Below are positions 1 through 5,303 of a DNA stretch of 8,506 nucleotides, one piece after another. A program made the translations under genes and the position numbers. The DNA is from Gemmatimonadota bacterium. GTDB taxonomy: Bacteria > Gemmatimonadota > Gemmatimonadetes > Longimicrobiales > Gaopeijiaceae. The notes beneath the pieces were generated by a model that saw only the letters and a list, made by a program, of their open reading frames with translations, was not told the origin of the DNA and did no database searches. The first letter of the stretch is position 1. Every line of letters starts with the position of its first letter. Where the stretch lies: contig PCCM01000116.1 in assembly GCA_002731735.1 (NCBI GenBank), positions 1 to 8,506 of the forward strand. Direction: 5' to 3'.

Positions 1-36
1 GACCACCACGGCCGCCGCGACCACCACGGCCGCCGC
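1..36. repeat. Two exact 18-bp tandem repeats in coding sequence
   Basis: Bases 1-18 and 19-36 are identical 18-mers. They lie inside the leftward Tat-substrate gene and are codon-phased, each unit coding six residues of the Gly-Gly-Arg pattern. The array may continue beyond the left edge, so copy number is unknown. Confidence 0.85.
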
Positions 37-244
37 CACCACCAGGACCGCCACCACACCCGTCGCTGCCACCTCTGCCCTGGTCCGGATCCGCGGGGGG
101 CACCTGAGCGAGCAGCGTCGAGGCAGGCAAAGCCGCAAGAATTGCGGCGCCCGCACCCATGAGAATCCGTTTGAGAAACGAGCGCCTACTCGGATCAACC
201 CTCTCGAGAGTCGATTCTAGTTCTTCGTGCGACCTGGATTTCAT
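1..244 (-). CDS. Tat-exported Gly/Arg-rich protein, N-terminal part
   Basis: Eighty-one residues are visible from an ATG at 244; the gene runs off the left edge. The N-terminus has a charged stretch, then SRRSFLK with the twin arginines at residues 20-21, which fits the Tat consensus (S/T-R-R-x-F-L-K). A hydrophobic segment follows (about 27-40) and ends in STLLA, a plausible signal peptidase I site after residue 46. The protein is therefore probably exported folded across the inner membrane. After a short acidic and proline linker the sequence becomes almost pure Gly and Arg, with one Cys at residue 63 and in-frame GGR repeats. The start is fixed by a GGGAGGAG ribosome binding site five bases upstream. 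An overlapping ATG at 248 is in another frame and gives no such signal. Tat substrates often carry cofactors, but no catalytic domain is visible, so I give no function. A Gly-rich linker before a domain outside the window is as likely as a low-complexity secreted protein. Confidence 0.8.
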   Translation of the reverse strand, partial: MKSRSHEELESTLERVDPSRRSFLKRILMGAGAAILAALPASTLLAQVPPADPDQGRGGSDGCGGGPGGGGGRGGRGGRGG

Positions 245-249
245 GCATT

Positions 250-257
250 CTCCTCCC
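250..257 (-). promoter_or_regulatory. Strong ribosome binding site of the Tat-substrate gene
   Basis: On the minus strand this reads GGGAGGAG, five bases before the ATG at 244. It decides the start between two overlapping ATG codons (248 and 244), because only the 244 frame is open through the Tat signal peptide. Confidence 0.75.
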
Positions 258-277
258 TGGTGTTGCGTCCTGCTTTA

Positions 278-304
278 GACGCTCAGGCAACAGGAAAAGT
301 TAAA
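278..304 (-). promoter_or_regulatory. Candidate ECF-sigma-type promoter for the Tat-substrate gene
   Basis: On the minus strand TTTAAC (299-304) is followed after 17 bases by CGTC (278-281), continuing as TAAA. This resembles the AAC-N16/17-CGTC pattern of many extracytoplasmic-function sigma factor promoters. It lies about 30 bases before the start codon, leaving room for a short leader with the ribosome binding site. The match was made by eye on short motifs, so chance is a real alternative. Confidence 0.3.
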
Positions 305-347
305 GCCTCAAACCATGTCGATCAATTCGTGAATGGCATTGACGATC

Positions 348-379
348 TTATCGGACACGACATCGCTGTCCGACGATAA
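348..379. other. Imperfect hairpin in the divergent non-coding stretch
   Basis: Between the Tat-substrate gene and the glycosylase remnant (249-427) the only structure I see is an inverted repeat. TCGGACA (351-357) pairs with TGTCCGA (367-373) around a 9-base loop. The flanks TTATCG (348-353) and CGATAA (374-379) are also complementary, so an alternative or bulged pairing is possible. There is no T-run, so it is not a convincing terminator. It could be an operator or a leader structure. No gene is supported in 249-427. Confidence 0.35.
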
Positions 380-427
380 TCCTTCATTACGAGAATCATT
401 CCAAATCGCAAAAAAACTGAGTTGTTA

Positions 428-700
428 GAGTGTACCCCAATGTGGAGAGAAGCCGTCTTGGAGTAACTCGATGGGGTCCGCTTGACCCGCTTCCTAGGAC
501 GATTCGCGCAGGCTTATCATCTTGGTGTGCCATCGCAAAGCGTGACGGAAAGTGTAACATCATGGTGCGAGTACTGGCCCGAGAAATTCCCACTCCCTCA
601 TCCCAGTCCTCGCGACCCGGCGTGGTTCAAGAAAAACGGATGGTTCGAGGAGGAAATCCTGCCGATGCTCCGCAAGCGAGTGAAGGCACTAGTTCTGTGA
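428..700 (+). pseudogene. Remnant of a uracil-DNA-glycosylase-family gene (C-terminal part)
   Basis: Reading the frame that ends at the TGA of 698-700 gives the typical C-terminus of the uracil-DNA glycosylase superfamily (COG1573-like). Markers are a YAQ-like RFAQAYHLG stretch, VTESV, EYWP, LPHPSPRD (normally HPSPRN, carrying the catalytic-motif His) and WFEEEILPMLRKRV. The match extends upstream of the TTG at 482: the codons from 428 read ECTPMWREAVLE, then TAA at 464-466, then LDGVRLTRFLG. In relatives this region reads roughly PECAPxWRxxLL-x-LPxVxLTLLxG. An in-frame stop therefore sits inside the conserved fold, perhaps from CAA or CAG. The N-terminal two thirds, including the first catalytic motif and any iron-sulfur cysteines, is missing upstream in every frame I read. 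This is a dead gene fragment. A short product from TTG 482 (72 residues) could be translated but would lack the catalytic core. Its stop overlaps the next start (TGATG), suggesting the intact ancestor was translationally coupled to DUF2203. Confidence 0.75.
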
Positions 701-1188
701 TGGGCTATCATCCTTTTACGGTCGACGAGGCTAACGCGATGCTTCCTGAGGTTCGGGTCGTCCTCGATCAGATCCAAGACCTTCGCAACGCGGCGGGCAG
801 CAGGATGGACCAATTGGCCGTGTTAGACGCTCTTTGGGGCGACCTCGTTTCGCAAAGCGCGAACCCGGATCACGAGGAGTACACGCAGCATCGTGATTCT
901 CTCTCGGAGTGCCGCCGGGCGATCGAAGACCTCATCCAACAGCGGCTTCTCGACCGGAACATCCGCTTTCCGGTCGGCGGTCTCGAGCACGGTCTGGTCG
1001 ACTTTCCGACCACCCTGGACGGCCGTTGGGTTTATCTCTGCTGGCAGTCAGACGAGCCCAACGTGGCGTACTGGCACGAAGTGAAGGGAGGCTACGCCGG
1101 TCGGCGCCCGATTACAGCCGAAGAAAGGCTGCGAATAGGTCGATTGGATGACCCGACCCATCATGAAGATTCGGCACTGGATTTCTGA
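700..1188 (+). CDS. DUF2203 family protein
   Basis: From the ATG at 700 the product is 162 residues and begins GYHPFTVDEANAMLPEVR, the usual opening of DUF2203 (PF09969/COG4911-like) proteins. The middle is helical and charged. The C-terminal half has the family signature: GLVDFPTTLDGRWVYLCW, then EPNVAYWHEV and GYAGRRPI. The molecular function of this family is not established. No signal peptide or membrane segment is visible, so it is probably cytosolic. The same frame stays open upstream to a GTG at 430, giving 252 residues. I reject that extension because bases 428-700 encode the glycosylase remnant in another frame and the extra residues do not resemble the family. The start overlaps the remnant's stop by one base and has only a weak, distant ribosome binding site. 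The alcohol dehydrogenase starts 32 bp downstream, so the two are probably cotranscribed. Confidence 0.9.
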   Translation: MGYHPFTVDEANAMLPEVRVVLDQIQDLRNAAGSRMDQLAVLDALWGDLVSQSANPDHEEYTQHRDSLSECRRAIEDLIQQRLLDRNIRFPVGGLEHGLVDFPTTLDGRWVYLCWQSDEPNVAYWHEVKGGYAGRRPITAEERLRIGRLDDPTHHEDSALDF

Positions 1189-1220
1189 ATCCCCATCCCC
1201 TTCAAGCCTAACAGAAAACT

Positions 1221-2270
1221 ATGAAGAGCTACCAGTTCGGCGAATACGGCGGCGCATTGCAGCCGTCGGATCAAGAAACACCGACCCCTCAGGGTGACGA
1301 AGCGCTAGTGCGGATCCGTGCATGCGGTGTCTGCCACAGTGACATTCACATGTGGGACGGCCATTTCGACCTGGGGAATGGGCGAGAGCTCGACATCTCG
1401 CGAGGGCGCTCCTTACCGTTTACGCTCGGCCACGAGATCGCCGGGGAGGTCGTGGCCGTCGGCCCCACCTCGGAGGGCGTCTCGGTCGGAGCCCAGCGCG
1501 TCGTTTTCCCGTGGATCGGCTGTAGTGACTGCCCGGTGTGCCATGCCGGCAACGAGCATTTGTGTCCGCGACCACAGACACTGGGCACCAACGTTGATGG
1601 TGGCTTCAGCGATCACGTGATGGTGCCCCATGCGCGCTACCTCTTCGACCACGGGGATGTACCCGCGGAGCTGGCCAGCACGTATGCGTGTTCGGGGCTC
1701 ACGGCGTACAGCGCGCTCGACAAGGTCAAGGAACACGCGGCCGGCCGTACCCTGGTCATCATCGGCGCCGGCGGCGTGGGCTTCGCCGCACTGCGTGTCG
1801 CACAGGCGTTGTTTGATACCCAGCTCATCGTCACGGACATCGACGACACCAAGCTCCAAGCCGCGAAGGAAGGCGGTGCCGCCTACGTCTTCAACGTGAA
1901 TGACGAAGACACGCCGAAGGAAATCAAAAAATTGACGGGTGGGGGATCCGGAGCCGTGATCGACTTCGTCGGATCGGAGGCCTCCGCCAAGTTCGGCCTC
2001 AAGATTATCGGCAACAGCGGTACGTTGATCGTCGTCGGCTTGTTCGGCGGGGCCCTCGCGGTACCGCTGCCATTGGTGGTGCTCAAGCACATCACTATTC
2101 GAGGCTCGTTCCTGGGCAGCTTGGAGCAGATGGGCGAACTGATGGAGTTGGTTCGGTCAGGGGAAGTACCGTCGATTCCGGTAGAGCCACGCCCGTTGGC
2201 TCGAGCGCAACAGGCACTGGAAGATTTGCGGGGCGGACAGATTCTGGGCCGTGTCGTGTTGGTGCCGTAG
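1221..2270 (+). CDS. Zinc-dependent alcohol dehydrogenase (MDR superfamily)
   Basis: A 349-residue cytosolic oxidoreductase of normal length for the medium-chain family. The N-terminal GroES-like domain carries catalytic-zinc ligands Cys38 (GVCHSD) and His71-Glu72 (GHE), with the third position probably Cys157 (YACSGLTAYS). Structural-zinc cysteines are at 101, 104, 107 and 115. The Rossmann domain has GAGGVG at 182-187 and an acidic residue after the second strand (VTDID, Asp206), which favours NAD over NADP. It should oxidise a primary or secondary alcohol to an aldehyde or ketone, or the reverse. A loop between Cys38 and His71 (about 48-66, FDLGNGRELDISRGRSL) is longer than in the common AdhP-type enzymes and is shared, from memory, by a subgroup of bacterial dehydrogenases of unknown substrate. 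No good ribosome binding site precedes the ATG. It lies between DUF2203 and two membrane protein genes (8 bp downstream). Substrate unknown. Confidence 0.93.
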   Translation: MKSYQFGEYGGALQPSDQETPTPQGDEALVRIRACGVCHSDIHMWDGHFDLGNGRELDISRGRSLPFTLGHEIAGEVVAVGPTSEGVSVGAQRVVFPWIGCSDCPVCHAGNEHLCPRPQTLGTNVDGGFSDHVMVPHARYLFDHGDVPAELASTYACSGLTAYSALDKVKEHAAGRTLVIIGAGGVGFAALRVAQALFDTQLIVTDIDDTKLQAAKEGGAAYVFNVNDEDTPKEIKKLTGGGSGAVIDFVGSEASAKFGLKIIGNSGTLIVVGLFGGALAVPLPLVVLKHITIRGSFLGSLEQMGELMELVRSGEVPSIPVEPRPLARAQQALEDLRGGQILGRVVLVP

Positions 2271-2278
2271 ACTGGCGT

Positions 2279-2776
2279 ATGGACTACCTATTGTGGCTGG
2301 AAGACACGCCTTTCAGCATTTGGATTCGTGAATCTGGGCCGGCGTTTTTTGGTAGCCTGATTCTCCATTCGGTTGCGATGGGATTTGTTGTCGGCGTACA
2401 TGTGGCGATGAATCTCCGTATCCTGGGCATGGCCCCCGGCATTCCCCTGTCGTTGATGCGGCGCTTCTTCCCGGTATTCTGGGTCGGCCTGGTTTTCGTC
2501 TCATTATCGGGTGTTCTGCTCTTGATCGCCTACCCGGCCAAAGCGCTGACCAATCCGGTGTTCTATCTCAAGCTGTCGGCCATCGTGATCGCGTTGTTCA
2601 TCACCCGGTCATTGGCGAAAGGGGTGCTGCAAGACCCCAGTTATGACGCCGAGCCCGTTCCAAGGAAAGCCCGGATGCTCGCCGCACTTTCGCTTTTCTT
2701 GTGGGCTGGAGCGGTCACCTCGGGGCGATTCCTCGCCTATACCTACAAAATCTTGATGGCTTCCCACGGGTTTTGA
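2279..2776 (+). CDS. Four-helix membrane protein, paralogue of the next gene (DUF6644-like)
   Basis: A 165-residue integral membrane protein with four predicted helices at roughly 22-44, 64-85, 94-112 and 132-154. Helix 1 contains His30 and His41, and a conserved loop after it reads LRILGMAPGIPLS. The last helix ends in SGRFLAY. The same features recur in the downstream neighbour, so the two are tandem paralogues. The overall plan resembles the small DUF6644-type or CopD-like membrane proteins; I assign this from memory, and the family has no settled function. Membrane histidines could bind haem or metal, but this is a guess. The ATG lies 8 bp after the dehydrogenase stop without a clear ribosome binding site, which fits translational coupling. 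There is no signal peptide apart from the first helix. Confidence 0.82.
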   Translation: MDYLLWLEDTPFSIWIRESGPAFFGSLILHSVAMGFVVGVHVAMNLRILGMAPGIPLSLMRRFFPVFWVGLVFVSLSGVLLLIAYPAKALTNPVFYLKLSAIVIALFITRSLAKGVLQDPSYDAEPVPRKARMLAALSLFLWAGAVTSGRFLAYTYKILMASHGF

Positions 2777-2797
2777 TGTCTTCCCATCAGTACTGAC

Positions 2798-2801
2798 GGA
2801 G
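2798..2801 (+). promoter_or_regulatory. Ribosome binding site of the second membrane gene
   Basis: GGAG lies six bases before the ATG at 2808. It supports that start and an independent initiation event within the operon. Confidence 0.6.
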
Positions 2802-2807
2802 AATCAC

Positions 2808-3314
2808 ATGGTGGAGGCGCTTCTCGATTTTTCCCACTGGAGTGGGATCTACGACTTCTTGAATTCTTCGTGGGGCTGGCCCACCATCGAGTCGTTGCAT
2901 TTCATCGGGCTGTCCCTGCTGATTGGGACTGTGGGCCTGTTCGACCTACGCATGATCGGTCTGGCAAAGGGCATCCCCATGAGTGCACTCCACAGGCTGG
3001 TGCCGTGGGGGATTGCCGGGTACGGGCTGAACGTAATGACGGGTTTCATGTTCGTGTCGACCGCCCCGGATCAGTACCTGTTCAATCCAGCTTTTCAGAC
3101 GAAGCTGGCGCTGATGGCGATCGCGGGAATCAACGTGCTGTTCTTCTATCGATTCCAGTTCGATCGGGTCAAGCGTGCCGGCGCCAAGGCCAGCGCACAA
3201 CGCGGGGCGAAAATCGCGGCAGCCGTTTCGCTGAGCTGTTGGATCGGCGTCATCGTGGCGGGGCGTCTAATCACCTACTACCGTCCGCCGTATTATTGGT
3301 GTTTCTGGTGCTAG
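2808..3314 (+). CDS. Four-helix membrane protein, second paralogue (DUF6644-like)
   Basis: A 168-residue membrane protein with helices at about 25-47, 66-85, 97-115 and 135-156. It aligns along its length with the preceding protein: His31 in SLHFIG matches His30 in ILHSVA, DLRMIGLAKGIPMS matches NLRILGMAPGIPLS, FNPAFQTKL matches TNPVFYLKL, and AGRLITY matches SGRFLAY. His62 is extra. The C-terminus is odd: YYRPPYYWCFWC, ten aromatic or cysteine residues in the last twelve, following the last helix. The gene sits 31 bp after its paralogue and closes the rightward block. A heterodimer of the two is plausible, given tandem duplication with retained order, but this is inference. The function is unknown; an electron-transfer or metal-handling membrane role next to a dehydrogenase is only a hypothesis. 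Confidence 0.82.
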   Translation: MVEALLDFSHWSGIYDFLNSSWGWPTIESLHFIGLSLLIGTVGLFDLRMIGLAKGIPMSALHRLVPWGIAGYGLNVMTGFMFVSTAPDQYLFNPAFQTKLALMAIAGINVLFFYRFQFDRVKRAGAKASAQRGAKIAAAVSLSCWIGVIVAGRLITYYRPPYYWCFWC

Positions 3315-3332
3315 GAGCGGACCGTCAGACCC

Positions 3333-5201
3333 TCAGTTGGTTCGTGGCCGGAACCCGAGTAGCACGTTGCCGGGCGGCTGCGAGAACGAGCCGTACCCAG
3401 AGCCGATGAAGATCATCCCGGCGCCCGCCGCGATCGAGAAAGAGTCCACCGAGCCGCCCGTACCCTCGATCCCGTTGATCGTCTCGTAGGGACGCGCGGT
3501 ATCGAACTCAAATAGCACCCGGCCGTCCACTCCGTCGAAGATGTGGAGACGTCCGTCGAGGCCCGCGGTTACAACGGCGCCGTCCACGACCAGCGGAGTG
3601 GCTGAAATACCATACCGGCTGTTACATCCAGGAACGCGCTCCTGACGATCACCCGAGCAGTCCGGACTCAGTCGGTGCTCCCAGAGTGGTGTGCCCGTCG
3701 CGATGTCGAACGTGTATACGCCCGGAATGCGGTCGTCCCCAGCACCCGGGTCGCTGATCGTCAGGAAGACCCGCTCCCCATCGATCGCAATTCCCCAGTG
3801 GTTGCCACCGAGCGCACCGCCCCGGCCCCTACGTTGGGCCCAAACAACGTTGCCGTCCTCGGGGTCCAGGGCCCACAGGTGGCCGGATTTCTGGCCCGCC
3901 AGCAGGAGCTCCCGTCCATCCGGCAACTCAACGAGGATGGCCGAACCACCGAAGTCCCAATCTCTCCGAATGCTCTCCGCCGCATCGGGGCAGTTGGGAC
4001 CGTTGCGCCGCCCGCAGGCCATGTTCCAGACGTCGTTCGGGGTCGCCTGGAAGACCCACAGCTCCTCACCCGTTTCGATATCGAGCGCGATGATGGCGTC
4101 GCTGGTCTCGGTGGCCGGAAGAGACGTGTTCTCCCCGGTAGTGACGTATACCCTGCCCCGGCTCGCGTCGATCGACGGTGTAGACCAGATCGGCGCGCCG
4201 GAGGGCCCGCGGAGCCTGGCACCCGCCGAGTTGACCTTACCCGTGTACTCCGCCGCCTCCATCGTGGCGTACGACCAAAGCCGCTCGCCCGTTGTCATGT
4301 CCAGCGCTGTCACCGCGCCGTGCCCCACACAGCACTCGAAGTCGGGGCGAGCCCCCGCACCCACGCCCGAAGCCGAGATGGGGACGATGACCTTCCCGTC
4401 GTGGAGCACGACCGATCCCGAGATGTTGCCGCTTCCTTCCGTGGCCCGCCCGCTCACCACCCAGACCGGGGCACCGGTCCGGGCGTCGACCGCGTGCACC
4501 TGACCGCGTGCGTCGCCGAAAAACAACGTTTCGCGCCCGGTGTCACCCAATTCCGCGATGGAAACCGACGACCGCAGCGGCGTGGGAGAGTCGTAGACCC
4601 ACTTGATGCAACCGGTCGCGGCGTCCAGGGCGAGCACCTTGCGGGTGTTCACGGCCGAGTAGAAGACGGTCGAGCCCACGACCACCGGGGCGGCGCGCAG
4701 CGTGGTCACGCCCGGAAAGGCGAGAGCCCATGCCAGCTCCAGGTCCTCCATGTCACTCTTCGAGAGGCCCGCTGCCTCCGCAGAGATCATACGTGAAGCG
4801 GTGATCTGGACCCCGGGGGTCCTCATCGCCGCGGGCCCGTTCAGGTCCACCAGGCGCCGATCGGCGGTGCACCTGATGTCGGCGATCCATGCTTCGAGGG
4901 CGACCTCGGGGGCTGCCAAATATTCGATCACCGTCGCCCGATCCTGGGCTGAAAGCACCGATCCTTGCTCGGCCATCAGACCTTCGCTCAACGCGTATGT
5001 GAGGTCGTCGGTGTTCATCGCCTGAAGGATGCCCAGCCTTGGCGCGCGCGCGTTGCCGCCCCCGTGGCAGATGGCGCAGTCGCGCTGGTACACGGCCGCA
5101 CCGGGATGCGAATCGTCGTTCTGCGCCGACGCACTTGGCACCAGGAAGCTGGTCGATCCACCGACCGACAGCACCGCGACAAGAAGGGATCGGATGTTCA
5201 T
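3333..5201 (-). CDS. Periplasmic cytochrome c-quinoprotein dehydrogenase (PVA-dehydrogenase-like)
   Basis: A 622-residue exported enzyme. A signal peptide ends near SASA (residue 26). A short class-I cytochrome c domain follows, with CAICH haem-binding at 42-46 and a likely axial Met at 76 (GLM). From about 155 onward there is a PQQ-type eight-bladed propeller with repeated ALD/TG.W blade motifs such as ALDAATG, AVDARTG, ALDMTTGERLW, ALDIETGEELW and ALDPEDG. Adjacent Cys290-Cys291 match the vicinal disulfide typical of quinoprotein alcohol dehydrogenases. DWDFGG (414-419) and GGNHWGIAID (465-474) are further family landmarks. N-terminal haem plus propeller is the order of polyvinyl alcohol dehydrogenases, whereas type II alcohol dehydrogenases carry the haem at the C-terminus. 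Electrons would pass from PQQ to haem c and on to the respiratory chain. Its substrate may be a secondary alcohol or polyol rather than PVA. The start has a weak ribosome binding site. The gene lies 102 bp downstream of dctM and ends 18 bp from the convergent membrane gene. Confidence 0.9.
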   Translation of the reverse strand: MNIRSLLVAVLSVGGSTSFLVPSASAQNDDSHPGAAVYQRDCAICHGGGNARAPRLGILQAMNTDDLTYALSEGLMAEQGSVLSAQDRATVIEYLAAPEVALEAWIADIRCTADRRLVDLNGPAAMRTPGVQITASRMISAEAAGLSKSDMEDLELAWALAFPGVTTLRAAPVVVGSTVFYSAVNTRKVLALDAATGCIKWVYDSPTPLRSSVSIAELGDTGRETLFFGDARGQVHAVDARTGAPVWVVSGRATEGSGNISGSVVLHDGKVIVPISASGVGAGARPDFECCVGHGAVTALDMTTGERLWSYATMEAAEYTGKVNSAGARLRGPSGAPIWSTPSIDASRGRVYVTTGENTSLPATETSDAIIALDIETGEELWVFQATPNDVWNMACGRRNGPNCPDAAESIRRDWDFGGSAILVELPDGRELLLAGQKSGHLWALDPEDGNVVWAQRRGRGGALGGNHWGIAIDGERVFLTISDPGAGDDRIPGVYTFDIATGTPLWEHRLSPDCSGDRQERVPGCNSRYGISATPLVVDGAVVTAGLDGRLHIFDGVDGRVLFEFDTARPYETINGIEGTGGSVDSFSIAAGAGMIFIGSGYGSFSQPPGNVLLGFRPRTN

Positions 5202-5269
5202 CAGATGGACCGCCCAGTTAACGAGGATTGGATCGGAGACAGGATGCCACCGACCTTGGCGCGGAGGAG

Positions 5270-5299
5270 ATCTTACGCTCAGAACTCCGTGGGGAGCAA
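5270..5299 (-). promoter_or_regulatory. Possible internal promoter for the quinoprotein gene
   Basis: In the 102-bp gap between dctM and the quinoprotein, the minus strand reads TTGCTC (5294-5299), 18 bases, then TAAGAT (5270-5275), about 68 bases before the start codon. This is a fair housekeeping-sigma match and could give separate expression of the dehydrogenase. Short motifs matched by eye in one gap are weak evidence, and simple read-through from dctM is the alternative. Confidence 0.25.
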
Positions 5300-5303
5300 G
5301 GAA

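Noticed and set aside
1..60. Possible CRISPR or satellite array at the left edge
   Set aside because: The repeats are 18 bp, directly tandem without spacers, and codon-phased within a coding region.
333..428. Possible 32-codon ORF from ATG 333
   Set aside because: It has no ribosome binding site or similarity and lies in the AT-richer stretch beside the degraded gene.
430..699. N-terminal extension of the DUF2203 protein from GTG 430
   Set aside because: The added 90 residues do not resemble the family, and the same bases encode glycosylase-like sequence in another frame.
1413..2090. Leftward open frame of 225 codons
   Set aside because: It is the shadow of the alcohol dehydrogenase, whose zinc and NAD motifs establish the coding strand.
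3315..3360. Possible terminator hairpin between the convergent genes
   Set aside because: The GGACC/GGTTC pairing is short, needs a G-T pair and has no T-run on either strand.
3675..4796. Rightward open frame of 373 codons
   Set aside because: It is antisense to the quinoprotein, has an Arg- and Pro-rich composition and no recognisable motif.
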